Below are positions 10,101-23,211 of a stretch of DNA of 64,000 nucleotides, one piece after another. The notes below the pieces were generated by a model. The model searched no databases and had not been told where the DNA came from. It saw only the letters and a list, made by a program, of their open reading frames with translations. The position numbers were made by a program, and so were the translations under genes. Where the stretch lies: the NCBI GenBank assembly GCA_949752795.1, contig OX457071.1, positions 78,705,983 through 78,769,982 of the forward strand, read 5' to 3'. Each line of letters starts with the position of its first letter. Within the stretch, counting starts at the first letter, position 1. Origin of the DNA: Hyperoodon ampullatus. Taxonomy: Eukaryota > Chordata > Mammalia > Artiodactyla > Ziphiidae.

Positions 10101-11188
10101 GGTGAGGGTGCGGACACGTGCTAGGGTCGGGGCACGTGCGGACGCGCGGGTCAGTGTCCGCGTACGGATTAGGATGAGGGTGCGGCGGAGGCTAAGGTGT
10201 GGGGCTGCCGGTGGGGTTCCGTTCCGGGCTAGGGTTAGGGTTAGGGAACGGCAAGGCTGAGGGCACAGGTGAGGGTGCGGACACGTGCTAGGGTCGGGGC
10301 ACGTGCGGACGCGCGGGTCAGTGTCCGCGTACGGATTAGGATGAGGGTACGGCGGAGGCTAAGGTGTGGGGCTGCCGGTGGGTTTCCCTTCCGGGCTAGG
10401 GTTAGGGTTAGGGAACGGCAAGGCTGAGGTAACAGGTGAGGGTGCGGACACATGCTAGGGTCGGGGCACGTGCGGACGCGCGTGTCAGTGTCCGCGTACG
10501 GATTAGGATGAGGGTACGGCGGAGGCTAAGGTGTGGGGCTGCCGGTGGGTTTCCGTTTTGGGCTAGGATTAGGGTTAGGGAACGGCAAGGCTGAGGGCAC
10601 AGGTGAGGGTGCGGACACGTGCTAGGGTCGGGGCACGTGCGGACGCGCGGGTCAGTGTCCGTGTACGGATTAGGATGAGGGTACGGCGGAGGCTAAGGTG
10701 TAGGGCTGCCGGTGGGTTTCCCTTCCGGGCTAGGGTTAGGGTTAGGGAACGGCAAGGCTGAGGGCACAGGTGAGGGTGCGGACACGTGCTAGGGTCGGGG
10801 CACGTGCGGACGCGGGGGTCAGTGTCCGTGTACGGATTAGGATGAGGGTACGGCGGAGGCTAAGGTGTGGGGCTGCCGGTGGGTATCCGTTCCGGGCTAG
10901 GGTTAGGGTTAGGGAACGGCAAGGCTGAGGGCACAGGTGAGGGTGCGGACATGTGCTAGGGTCGGGGCACGTGCGGACGCGCGGGTCAGTGTCCGCGTAC
11001 GGATTAGGATGAGGGTACGGCGGAGGCTAAGGTGTGGGGCTGCCGGTGGGTTTCCGTTCCGGGCTAGGGTTAGGGTTAGGGAACGGCAAGGCTGAGGGCA
11101 CAGGTGAGGGTGCGGACACGTGCTAGGGTCGGGGCACGTGCGGACGCGCGGGTCAGTGTCCGCGTACGGATTAGGATGAGGGTACGGC

Positions 11189-14100
11189 GGAGGCTAAGGT
11201 GTGGGGCTGCCGGTGGGTTTCCGTTCCGGGCTAGGGTTAGGGTTAGCGAACGGCAAGGCTGAGGGCACAGGTGAGGGTGCGGACACGTGCTAGGGTCGGG
11301 GCACGTGCTAACGCGCGGGTCAGTGTCCGCGTACGGATTAGGATGAGGGTACGGCGGAGGCTAAGCTGTGGGGCTGCCGGTGGGTTTCCGTTCCGGGCTA
11401 GGGTTAGGGTTAGGGAACGGCAAGGCTGAGGGCACAGGTGAGGGTGCGGACACGTGCTAGGGTCGGGGCACGTGCGGACGCGCGGGTCAGTGTCCGCGTA
11501 CGGATTAGGATGAGGGTACGGCGGAGGCTAAGGTGTGGGGCTGCCGGTGGGTTTCCCTTCCGGGCTAGGGTTAGGCTTAGGGAACGGCAAGGCTGAGGGC
11601 ACAGGTGAGGGTGCGGACACGTGCTAGGGTCGGGGCACGTGCGGACGCGCGGGTCAGTGTCCGCGTACGGATTAGGATGAGGGTACGGCGGAGGCTAAGG
11701 TGTGGGCCTGCCGGTGGGTTTCCGTTTTGGGCTAGGGTTAGGGTTAGGGAACGGCAAGGCTGAGGGCACAGGTGAGGGTGCGGACACGTGCTAGGGTCGG
11801 GGCACGTGCGGACGCGCGGGTCAGTGTCCGCGTACGGATTAGGATGAGGGTACGGCGGAGGCTAAGGTGTGGGGCTGCCGGTGGGTTTCCGTTCCGGGCT
11901 AGGGTTAGGGTTAGGGAACGGCAAGGCTGAGGGCACAGGTGAGGGTGCGGACACGTGCTAGGGTCGGGGCACCTGAGGACGCGCGGGTCAGTGTCCGCGT
12001 ACGGATTAGGATGAGGGTACGGCGGAGGCTAAGGTGTGGGGCTGCCGGTGGGTTTCCGTTCCGGGCTAGGGTTAGGGTTAGGGAACGGCAAGGCTGAGGG
12101 CACAGGTGAGGGTGCGGACACGTGCTAGGGTCGGGGCACGTGCGGACGCGCGGGTCAGTGTCCACGTACGGATTACGATGAGGGTACGGCGGAGGCTAAG
12201 GTGTGGGGCTGCCGGTGGGTTTCCGTTCCGGGCTAGGGTTAGGGTTAGGGAACGGCAAGGCTGAGGGCACAGGTGAGGGTGCGGACACGTGCTAGGGTCG
12301 GGGCACGTGCGGACGCGCGGGTCAGTGTCCGCGTACGGATTAGGATGAGGGTATGGCGGAGGCTAAGGTGTGGGGCTGCCTGTGTGTTTCCCTTCCGGGC
12401 TAGGGTTAGGGTTAGGGAACGGCAAGGCTGAGGGCACAGGTGAGGGTGCGGACACGTGGTAGGGTCGGGGCACGTGTGGACGCGCGTGTCAGTGTCCGCG
12501 TACGGATTAGGATGAGGGTACGGCGGAGGCTAAGGTGTGGGGCTGCCGGTGGGTTTCCGTTTTGGGCTAGGGTTAGGGTTAGGGAACGGCAAGGCTGAGG
12601 GCACAGGTGAGGGTGCGGACACGTGCTAGGGTCGGGGCACGTGCGGACGCGCGGGTCAGTGTCCGTGTACGGATTAGGATGAGTGTAGGGCGGAGGCTAA
12701 GGTGTGGGGCTGCCGGTGGGTTTCCCTTCCGGGCTAGGGTTAGGGTTAGGGAACGGCAAGGCTGAGGGCACAGGTGAGGGTGCGGACACGTGCTAGGGTC
12801 GGGGCACGTGCGGACGCGCGGGTCAGTGTCCGCGTACGGATTAGGATGAGGGTACGGCGGAGGCTAAGGTGTGGGGCTGCCGGTGGGTTTCCGTTCCGGG
12901 CTAGGGTTAGGGTTAGGGAACGGCAAGGCTGAGGGCACAGGTGAGGGTGCGGACACGTGCTAGGGTCGGGGCACGTGCGGACGCGCGGGTCAGTGTCCGC
13001 GTACGGATTAGGATGAGGGTTCGGCGGAGGCTAAGGTGTGGGGCTGCCGGTGGGTTTCCCTTCCGGGCTAGGGTTAGGGTTAGGGAACGGCAAGGCTGAG
13101 GGCACAGGTGACGGTGCGGACACGTGCTAGGGTCGGGGCACGTGAGGACGCGCGGGTCAGTGTCCGCGTACGGATTAGGATGAGGGTACGGCGGAGGCTA
13201 AGGTGTGGGGCTGCCGGTGGGTTTCCGTTCCGGGCTAGGGTTAGGGTTAGGGAACGGCATGTTGAGGGCACAGGTGAGGGTGCGGACACGTGCTAGGGTC
13301 GGGGCACGTGCGGACTCGCGGGTCAGTGTCCGCGTACGGATTAGGATGAGGGTACGGCGGAGGCTAAGGTGTGGGGCTGCCGGTGGGTTTCCGTTCCGGG
13401 CTAGGGTTAGGGTTAGGGAACGGCAAGGCTGAGGGCACAGGTGAGGGTGCGGACACGTGCTAGGGTCGGGGCACGTGCGGACGCGCGGGTCAGTGTCCGC
13501 GTACGGATTAGGATGAGGGTACGGCGGAGGCTAAGGTGTGGGGCTGCCGGTGGGTTTCCGTTCCGGGCTAGGGTTAGGGTTAGGGAACGGCAAGGCTGAG
13601 GGCACAGGTGAGGGTGCGGACACGTGCTAGGGTCGGGGCACGTGAGGACGCGCGGGTCAGTGTCCGCGTACGGATTAGGATGAGGGTACGGCGGAGGCTA
13701 AGGTGTGGGGCTGCCCGTGGGTTTCCGTTCCGGGCTAGGGTTAGGGTTAGGGAACGGCAAGGCTGAGGGCACAGGTGAGGATGCGGACACGTGCTAGGGT
13801 CGGGGCACGTGCGGACGCGCGGGTCAGTGTCCGCGTACGGATTAGGATGAGGGTACGGCGGAGGCTAAGGTGTGGGGCTGCCGGTGGGTTTCCTTTCCGG
13901 GCTAGGGGTAGGGTTAGGGAACGGCAAGGCTGAGGGCACAAGTGAGGGTGCGGACACGTGCTACGGTTGGGGCACGTGCGGACGCGCGGGTCAGTGTCCG
14001 CGTACGGATTAGGATGAGGGTATGGCGGAGGCTAAGGTGTGGGGCTGCCGGTGGGTTTCCCTTCCGGGCTAGGGTTAGGGTTAGGGAACGGCAAGGCTGA

Positions 14101-17100
14101 GGGCTCAGGTGAGGGTGCGGACACGTGCTAGGGTCGGGGCACTTGCGGACGCGCGTGTCAGTGTCCGCGTACGGATTAGGATGAGGGTACGGCGGAGGCT
14201 AAGGTGTGGGGCTGCCGGTGGGTTTCCGTTCCGGGCTAGGGTTAGGGTTAGGGAACGGCAAGGCTGAGGGCACAGGTGAGGGTGCGGACACGTGCTAGGT
14301 TCGGGGCACGTGCGGACGCGCGTGTCAGTGTACGCGTACGGATTAGGATGAGGGTACGGTGGAGGCTAAGGTGTGGGGCTGCCGGTGGGTTTCCGTTCCG
14401 GGCTAGGGTTAGGGTTAGGGAACGGCAAGGCTGAGGGCACAGGTGAGGGTGCGGACACGCGCTAGGGTCGGGGCACATGCGGACGCGCGGGTCAGTGTCC
14501 GCGTACGGATTAGGATGAGGGTACGGCGGAGGCTAAGGTGTGGGGCTGCCGGTGGGTTTCCCTTCTGGGCTAGGGTTAGGGTTAGGGAACGGCAAGGCTG
14601 AGGGCACAGGTGAGGGTGCGGACACGTGCTAGGGTCGGGGCACGTGCGGACGCGCGGGTCAGTGTCCGCGTACGGATTAGGATGAGGGTACGGCGGAGAC
14701 TATGGTGTGGGGCTGCCGGTGGGGTTCCGTTCCGGGCTAGGGTTAGGGTTAGGGAACGGCAAGGCTGAGGGCACAGGTGAGGGTGCGGACACGTGCTAGG
14801 GTCGGGGCACGTGCGGACGCGCCGGTCAGTGTCCGCGTACGGGTTAGGATGAGGGTTCGGCGGAGGCTAAGGTGTGGGGCTGCCGGTGGGTTTCCCTTCC
14901 GGGCTAGGGTTAGGGTTAGGGAACGGCAAGGCTGAGGGCACAGGTGAGGGTGCGGACACGTGCTAGGGTCGGGGCACGTGCGGACGCGCGGGTCAGTGTC
15001 CGCGTACGGATTAGGATGAGGGTACGGCGGAGGCTAAGCTGTGGGGCTGCCGGTGGGTTTCCGTTCCGGGCTAGGGTTAGGGTTAGGGAACGGCAAGGCT
15101 GAGGGCACAGGTGAGGGTGCGGACACGTGCTAGGGTCGGGGCACGTGCGGACGCGCGGGTCAGTGTCCGCGTACGGATTAGGATGAGGGTACGGCGGAGG
15201 CTAAGGTGTGGGGCTGCCGGTGGGTTTCCGTTCCGGGCTAGGGTTAGGGTTAGGGAACGGCAAGGCTGAGGGCACAGGTGAGGGTGCGGACACGTGCTAG
15301 GGTCGGGGCACGTGCGGACGCGCGGGTCAGTGTCCGCGTACGGATTAGGATGAGGGTACGGCGGAGGCTAAGGTGTGGGGCTGCCGGTGGGTTTCCCTTC
15401 CGGGCTAGGGTTAGGGTTAGGGAACGGCAAGGCTGAGGGCACAGGTGAGGGTGCGGACACGTGCTAGGGTCGGGGCACGTGCGGACGCGCGTGTCAGTGT
15501 CCGCGTACGGATTAGGATGAGGGTACGGCGGAGGCTAAGGTGTGGGGCTGCCGGTGGGTTTCCGTTTTGGGCTAGGGTTAGGGTTAGGGAACGGCAAGGC
15601 TGAAGGCACAGGTGAGGGTGCGGACACGTGCTAGGGTCGGGGCACGTGCGGATGCGCGGGTCAGTGTCCGCGTACGGATTAGGATGAGGGTACGGCGGAG
15701 GCTAAGGTGTGGGGCTGCCGGTGGGTTTCCGTTCCGGGCTAGGGTTAGGGTTAGGGAACAGCAAGGCTGAGGGCACAGGTGAGGGTGCGGACACGTGCTA
15801 GGGTCGGGGCACGTGCGGACGCGCGGGTCAGTGTCCGCGTACGGATTAGGATGAGGGTACGGCGGAGGCTAAGGTATGGGGCTGCCGGTGGGTTTCCGTT
15901 CCGGGCTAGGGTTAGGGTTAGGGAACGGCAAGGCTGAGGGCACAGGTGAGGGTCCGGACACGTGCTAGGGTCGGGGCACGTGCGGACGCGCGGGTCAGTG
16001 TCCGCGTACGGATTAGGATGAGGGTTCGGCGGAGGCTAAGGTGTGGGGCTGCCGGTGGGTTTCCCTTCCGGGCTAGGGTTAGGGTTAGGGAACGGCAAGG
16101 CTGAGGGCACAGGTGACGGTGCGGACACGTGCTAGGGTCGGGGCACGTGAGGACGCGCGGGTCAGTGTCCGCGTACGGATTAGGATGAGGGTACGGCGGA
16201 GTCTAAGGTGTAGGGCTGCCGGTGGGTTTCCCTTCCGGGCTAGGGTTAGGGTTAGGGAACGGCAAGGCTGAGGGCACAGGTGAGGGTGCGGACACGTGCT
16301 AGGGTCGGGGCACGTGAGGACGCGTGGGTCAGTGTCCGCGTACGGATTAGGATGAGGTTACGGCGGAGGCTAAGGTGTGGGGCTGCCGGTGGGTTTCCGT
16401 TCCTGGCTAGGGTTAGGGTTAGGGAACGGCAAGGCTGAGGGCACAGGTGAGGGTGCGGACACGTGCTAGGGTCGGGGCACGTGCGGACGCGCGGGTCAGT
16501 GTCCGCGTACGGATTAGGATGAGGGTGCGGCGGAGGCTAAGGTGTGGGGCTGCCGGTGGGGTTCCGTTCCGGGCTAGGGTTAGGGTTAGGGAACGGCAAG
16601 GCTGAGGGCACAGGTGAGGGTGCGGACACGTGCTAGGGTCGGGGCACGTGCGGACGCGCGGGTCAGTGTCCGCGTACGGATTAGGATGAGGGTACGGCGG
16701 AGGCTAAGGTGTGGGGCTGCCGGTGGGTTTCCCTTCCGGGCTAGGGTTAGGGTTAGGGAACGGCAAGGCTGAGGTAACAGGTGAGGGTGCGGACACATGC
16801 TAGGGTCGGGGCACGTGCGGACGCGCGTGTCAGTGTCCGCGTACGGATTAGGATGAGGGTACGGCGGAGGCTAAGGTGTGGGGCTGCCGGTGGGTTTCCG
16901 TTTTGGGCTAGGATTAGGGTTAGGGAACGGCAAGGCTGAGGGCACAGGTGAGGGTGCGGACACGTGCTAGGGTCGGGGCACGTGCGGACGCGCGGGTCAG
17001 TGTCCGTGTACGGATTAGGATGAGGGTACGGCGGAGGCTAAGGTGTAGGGCTGCCGGTGGGTTTCCCTTCCGGGCTAGGGTTAGGGTTAGGGAACGGCAA

Positions 17101-17533
17101 GGCTGAGGGCACAGGTGAGGGTGCGGACACGTGCTAGGGTCGGGGCACGTGCGGACGCGGGGGTCAGTGTCCGTGTACGGATTAGGATGAGGGTACGGCG
17201 GAGGCTAAGGTGTGGGGCTGCCGGTGGGTATCCGTTCCGGGCTAGGGTTAGGGTTAGGGAACGGCAAGGCTGAGGGCACAGGTGAGGGTGCGGACATGTG
17301 CTAGGGTCGGGGCACGTGCGGACGCGCGGGTCAGTGTCCGCGTACGGATTAGGATGAGGGTACGGCGGAGGCTAAGGTGTGGGGCTGCCGGTGGGTTTCC
17401 GTTCCGGGCTAGGGTTAGGGTTAGGGAACGGCAAGGCTGAGGGCACAGGTGAGGGTGCGGACACGTGCTAGGGTCGGGGCACGTGCGGACGCGCGGGTCA
17501 GTGTCCGCGTACGGATTAGGATGAGGGTACGGC
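11189..17533 (+). repeat. Higher-order repeat, 38 monomers (6345 bp), copy B
   Basis: This is a direct tandem copy of the preceding block at a constant offset of 6345. All the private markers of copy A recur, for example CTAACGCG at 11308, GGCATGTTGA at 13256 and GAGGTAACAGG at 16771. The only difference I noticed by eye is 5484 T against 11829 C (GTCTGCG against GTCCGCG). Just past 17533 the sequence switches to a GGTGGGGTTCC monomer instead of the TTAGCGAAC monomer expected from a third round, which fixes the right end. Its last 14 monomers also form the start of a separate 24-monomer duplication. Confidence 0.93.
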
Positions 17534-19203
17534 GGAGGCTAAGGTGTGGGGCTGCCGGTGGGGTTCCGTTCCGGGCTAGGGTTAGGGTTAGGGAACGGCA
17601 AGGCTGAGGGCACAGGTGAGGGTGCGGACACGTGCTAGGGTCGGGGCACGTGCGGACGCGCGGGTCAGTGTCCGCGTACGGATTAGGATGAGGGTACGGC
17701 GGAGGCTAAGGTGTGGGGCTGCCTGTGGGTTTCCCTTCCGGGCTAGGGTTTGGGTTAGGGAACGGCAAGGCTGAGGGCACAGGTGAGGGTGCGGACACGT
17801 GCTAGGGTCGGGGCACGTGCGGACGCGCGGGTCAGTGTCCGCGTACGGATTAGGATGAGGGTACGGCGGAGGCTAAGGTGTGGGGTTGCCGGTGGGTTTC
17901 CGTTCCGGGCTAGGGTTAGGGTTAGGGAACGGCAAGGCTGAGGGCACAGGTGAGGGTGCGGACACGTGCTAGGGTCGGGGCACGTGCGGACGCGCGGGTC
18001 AGTGTCCGCGTACGGATTAGGATGAGGGTACGGCGGAGGCTAAGGTGTGGGGCTGCCGGTGGGTTTCCCTTCCTGGCTAGGGTTAGGGTTAGGGAACGGC
18101 AAGGCTGAGGGCACAGGTGAGGGTGCGGACACGTGCTAGGGTCGGGGCACGTGCGGACGCGCGTGTCAGTGTCCGCGTACGGATTAGGATGAGGGTACGG
18201 CGGAGGCTAAGGTGTGGGGCTGCCGGTGGGTTTCCGTTTTGGGCTAGGATTAGGGTTAGGGAACGGCAAGGCTGAGGGCACAGGTGAGGGTGCGGACACG
18301 TGCTAGGGTCGGGGCACGTGCGGACGCGCGTGTCAGTGTCCGCGTACGGATTAGGATGAGGGTACGGCGGAGGCTAAGGTGTGGGGCTGCCGGTGGGTTT
18401 CCCTTCTGGGCTAGGGTTAGGGTTAGGGAACGGCAAGGCTGAGGGCACAGGTGAGGGTGCGGACAAGTGCTAGGGTCGGGGCACGTGCGGACGCGCGGGT
18501 CAGTGTCCGCGTACGGATTAGGATGAGGGTACGGCGGAGGCTAAGGTGTGGGGCTGCCGGTGGGTTTCCGTTCCGGGCTAGGGTTAGGGTTAGGGAACGG
18601 CAAGGCTGAGGGCACAGGTGAGGGTGCGGACACGTGCTAGGGTCGGGGCACGTGCGGACGCGCGGGTCAGTGTCCGCGTACGGATTAGGATGAGGGTTCG
18701 GCGGAGGCTAAGGTGTGGGGCTGCCGGTGGGTTTCCCTTCCGGGCTAGGGTTAGGGTTAGGGAACGGCAAGGCTGAGGGCACAGGTGACGGTGCGGACAC
18801 GTGCTAGGGTCGGGGCACGTGAGGACGCGCGGGTCAGTGTCCGCGTACGGATTAGGATGAGGGTACGGCGGAGGCTAAGGTGTGGGGCTGCCGGTGGGTT
18901 TCCGTTCCGGGCTAGGGTTAGGGTTAGGGAACGGCAAGGCTGAGGGCACAGGTGAGGGTGCGGACACGTGCTAGGGTCGGGGCACGTGAGGACACGCGGG
19001 TCAGTGTCCGCGTACGGATTAGGACGAGGGTACGGCGGAGGCTAAGGTGTGGGGCTGCCGGTGGGTTTCCGTTCCGGGCTAGGGTTAGGGTTAGGGAACG
19101 GCAAGGCTGAGGGCACAGGTGAGGGTGCGGACACGTGCTAGGGTCGGGGCACGTGCGGACGCGCGGGTCAGTGTCCGCGTACGGATTAGGATGAGGGTAC
19201 GGC
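15196..19203 (+). repeat. 24-monomer tandem duplication (4008 bp), copy A
   Basis: A constant offset of exactly 4008 (24 x 167) links this block to the next. It begins inside 38-mer copy B and runs past its end, so the fusion of those segments came before this duplication. Markers are CTGAAGGC (15600), GGAACAGC (15756), GGTATGGGG (15874), GGTCCGGAC (15953), GAGGTAACAGG (16771), GGGTATCC (17227), GCCTGTGGG (17721), GACAAGTGC (18473) and GAGGACACGCGG with GGACGAGGG (18988-19030). The left limit lies between CTAAGCTGTG at 15034, which has no counterpart, and about 15214. Confidence 0.92.
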
Positions 19204-22200
19204 GGAGGCTAAGGTGTGGGGCTGCCGGTGGGTTTCCGTTCCGGGCTAGGGTTAGGGTTAGGGAACGGCAAGGCTGAGGGCACAGGTGAGGGTGCGGACA
19301 CGTGCTAGGGTCGGGGCACGTGCGGACGCGCGGGTCAGTGTCCGCGTACGGATTAGGATGAGGGTACGGCGGAGGCTAAGGTGTGGGGCTGCCGGTGGGT
19401 TTCCCTTCCGGGCTAGGGTTAGGGTTAGGGAACGGCAAGGCTGAGGGCACAGGTGAGGGTGCGGACACGTGCTAGGGTCGGGGCACGTGCGGACGCGCGT
19501 GTCAGTGTCCGCGTACGGATTAGGATGAGGGTACGGCGGAGGCTAAGGTGTGGGGCTGCCGGTGGGTTTCCGTTTTGGGCTAGGGTTAGGGTTAGGGAAC
19601 GGCAAGGCTGAAGGCACAGGTGAGGGTGCGGACACGTGCTAGGGTCGGGGCACGTGCGGATGCGCGGGTCAGTGTCCGCGTACGGATTAGGATGAGGGTA
19701 CGGCGGAGGCTAAGGTGTGGGGCTGCCGGTGGGTTTCCGTTCCGGGCTAGGGTTAGGGTTAGGGAACAGCAAGGCTGAGGGCACAGGTGAGGGTGCGGAC
19801 ACGTGCTAGGGTCGGGGCACGTGCGGACGCGCGGGTCAGTGTCCGCGTACGGATTAGGATGAGGGTACGGCGGAGGCTAAGGTATGGGGCTGCCGGTGGG
19901 TTTCCGTTCCGGGCTAGGGTTAGGGTTAGGGAACGGCAAGGCTGAGGGCACAGGTGAGGGTCCGGACACGTGCTAGGGTCGGGGCACGTGCGGACGCGCG
20001 GGTCAGTGTCCGCGTACGGATTAGGATGAGGGTTCGGCGGAGGCTAAGGTGTGGGGCTGCCGGTGGGTTTCCCTTCCGGGCTAGGGTTAGGGTTAGGGAA
20101 CGGCAAGGCTGAGGGCACAGGTGACGGTGCGGACACGTGCTAGGGTCGGGGCACGTGAGGACGCGCGGGTCAGTGTCCGCGTACGGATTAGGATGAGGGT
20201 ACGGCGGAGTCTAAGGTGTAGGGCTGCCGGTGGGTTTCCCTTCCGGGCTAGGGTTAGGGTTAGGGAACGGCAAGGCTGAGGGCACAGGTGAGGGTGCGGA
20301 CACGTGCTAGGGTCGGGGCACGTGAGGACGCGTGGGTCAGTGTCCGCGTACGGATTAGGATGAGGTTACGGCGGAGGCTAAGGTGTGGGGCTGCCGGTGG
20401 GTTTCCGTTCCTGGCTAGGGTTAGGGTTAGGGAACGGCAAGGCTGAGGGCACAGGTGAGGGTGCGGACACGTGCTAGGGTCGGGGCACGTGCGGACGCGC
20501 GGGTCAGTGTCCGCGTACGGATTAGGATGAGGGTGCGGCGGAGGCTAAGGTGTGGGGCTGCCGGTGGGGTTCCGTTCCGGGCTAGGGTTAGGGTTAGGGA
20601 ACGGCAAGGCTGAGGGCACAGGTGAGGGTGCGGACACGTGCTAGGGTCGGGGCACGTGCGGACGCGCGGGTCAGTGTCCGCGTACGGATTAGGATGAGGG
20701 TACGGCGGAGGCTAAGGTGTGGGGCTGCCGGTGGGTTTCCCTTCCGGGCTAGGGTTAGGGTTAGGGAACGGCAAGGCTGAGGTAACAGGTGAGGGTGCGG
20801 ACACATGCTAGGGTCGGGGCACGTGCGGACGCGCGTGTCAGTGTCCGCGTACGGATTAGGATGAGGGTACGGCGGAGGCTAAGGTGTGGGGCTGCCGGTG
20901 GGTTTCCGTTTTGGGCTAGGATTAGGGTTAGGGAACGGCAAGGCTGAGGGCACAGGTGAGGGTGCGGACACGTGCTAGGGTCGGGGCACGTGCGGACGCG
21001 CGGGTCAGTGTCCGTGTACGGATTAGGATGAGGGTACGGCGGAGGCTAAGGTGTAGGGCTGCCGGTGGGTTTCCCTTCCGGGCTAGGGTTAGGGTTAGGG
21101 AACGGCAAGGCTGAGGGCACAGGTGAGGGTGCGGACACGTGCTAGGGTCGGGGCACGTGCGGACGCGGGGGTCAGTGTCCGTGTACGGATTAGGATGAGG
21201 GTACGGCGGAGGCTAAGGTGTGGGGCTGCCGGTGGGTATCCGTTCCGGGCTAGGGTTAGGGTTAGGGAACGGCAAGGCTGAGGGCACAGGTGAGGGTGCG
21301 GACATGTGCTAGGGTCGGGGCACGTGCGGACGCGCGGGTCAGTGTCCGCGTACGGATTAGGATGAGGGTACGGCGGAGGCTAAGGTGTGGGGCTGCCGGT
21401 GGGTTTCCGTTCCGGGCTAGGGTTAGGGTTAGGGAACGGCAAGGCTGAGGGCACAGGTGAGGGTGCGGACACGTGCTAGGGTCGGGGCACGTGCGGACGC
21501 GCGGGTCAGTGTCCGCGTACGGATTAGGATGAGGGTACGGCGGAGGCTAAGGTGTGGGGCTGCCGGTGGGGTTCCGTTCCGGGCTAGGGTTAGGGTTAGG
21601 GAACGGCAAGGCTGAGGGCACAGGTGAGGGTGCGGACACGTGCTAGGGTCGGGGCACGTGCGGACGCGCGGGTCAGTGTCCGCGTACGGATTAGGATGAG
21701 GGTACGGCGGAGGCTAAGGTGTGGGGCTGCCTGTGGGTTTCCCTTCCGGGCTAGGGTTTGGGTTAGGGAACGGCAAGGCTGAGGGCACAGGTGAGGGTGC
21801 GGACACGTGCTAGGGTCGGGGCACGTGCGGACGCGCGGGTCAGTGTCCGCGTACGGATTAGGATGAGGGTACGGCGGAGGCTAAGGTGTGGGGTTGCCGG
21901 TGGGTTTCCGTTCCGGGCTAGGGTTAGGGTTAGGGAACGGCAAGGCTGAGGGCACAGGTGAGGGTGCGGACACGTGCTAGGGTCGGGGCACGTGCGGACG
22001 CGCGGGTCAGTGTCCGCGTACGGATTAGGATGAGGGTACGGCGGAGGCTAAGGTGTGGGGCTGCCGGTGGGTTTCCCTTCCTGGCTAGGGTTAGGGTTAG
22101 GGAACGGCAAGGCTGAGGGCACAGGTGAGGGTGCGGACACGTGCTAGGGTCGGGGCACGTGCGGACGCGCGTGTCAGTGTCCGCGTACGGATTAGGATGA

Positions 22201-23211
22201 GGGTACGGCGGAGGCTAAGGTGTGGGGCTGCCGGTGGGTTTCCGTTTTGGGCTAGGATTAGGGTTAGGGAACGGCAAGGCTGAGGGCACAGGTGAGGGTG
22301 CGGACACGTGCTAGGGTCGGGGCACGTGCGGACGCGCGTGTCAGTGTCCGCGTACGGATTAGGATGAGGGTACGGCGGAGGCTAAGGTGTGGGGCTGCCG
22401 GTGGGTTTCCCTTCTGGGCTAGGGTTAGGGTTAGGGAACGGCAAGGCTGAGGGCACAGGTGAGGGTGCGGACAAGTGCTAGGGTCGGGGCACGTGCGGAC
22501 GCGCGGGTCAGTGTCCGCGTACGGATTAGGATGAGGGTACGGCGGAGGCTAAGGTGTGGGGCTGCCGGTGGGTTTCCGTTCCGGGCTAGGGTTAGGGTTA
22601 GGGAACGGCAAGGCTGAGGGCACAGGTGAGGGTGCGGACACGTGCTAGGGTCGGGGCACGTGCGGACGCGCGGGTCAGTGTCCGCGTACGGATTAGGATG
22701 AGGGTTCGGCGGAGGCTAAGGTGTGGGGCTGCCGGTGGGTTTCCCTTCCGGGCTAGGGTTAGGGTTAGGGAACGGCAAGGCTGAGGGCACAGGTGACGGT
22801 GCGGACACGTGCTAGGGTCGGGGCACGTGAGGACGCGCGGGTCAGTGTCCGCGTACGGATTAGGATGAGGGTACGGCGGAGGCTAAGGTGTGGGGCTGCC
22901 GGTGGGTTTCCGTTCCGGGCTAGGGTTAGGGTTAGGGAACGGCAAGGCTGAGGGCACAGGTGAGGGTGCGGACACGTGCTAGGGTCGGGGCACGTGAGGA
23001 CACGCGGGTCAGTGTCCGCGTACGGATTAGGACGAGGGTACGGCGGAGGCTAAGGTGTGGGGCTGCCGGTGGGTTTCCGTTCCGGGCTAGGGTTAGGGTT
23101 AGGGAACGGCAAGGCTGAGGGCACAGGTGAGGGTGCGGACACGTGCTAGGGTCGGGGCACGTGCGGACGCGCGGGTCAGTGTCCGCGTACGGATTAGGAT
23201 GAGGGTACGGC
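19204..23211 (+). repeat. 24-monomer tandem duplication (4008 bp), copy B
   Basis: Every private marker of copy A recurs 4008 bases later, for example CTGAAGGC at 19608, GAGGTAACAGG at 20779, GACAAGTGC at 22481 and GGACGAGGG at 23030. I noticed no base difference between the two copies by eye, though I did not compare them exhaustively. The copy ends where the monomer at 23212 carries GGCTCCCGG, which is absent at the matching place (19204) after copy A. It is the right end of this block that continues into the 3.3-kb-type sequence. Confidence 0.92.

Larger units (their letters stand above)
4844..11188 (+). repeat. Higher-order repeat, 38 monomers (6345 bp), copy A
   Basis: The 38 monomers from 4844 reappear, variant for variant, in the next 6345 bp. 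Shared private markers include CACGTGCTAACGCG (near 4957), GGGCCTGCC (5369), CACCTGAGG (5627), GGATTACGATG (5827), GCCTGTGTG (6033), GAGTGTAGGG (6336), GGCATGTTGA (6911), AGTGTACGCG (7983), GAGACTATGG (8352), GAGGTAACAGG (10426), GGGTATCC (10882) and GACATGTGC (10949). The length is 38 x 167 minus 1, the missing base being in the CATGTTGA monomer. The left boundary lies between the GGCTTAGGG variant at about 4724 and the TTAGCGAAC variant at about 4895; I placed it at the enclosing monomer start. Confidence 0.93.
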
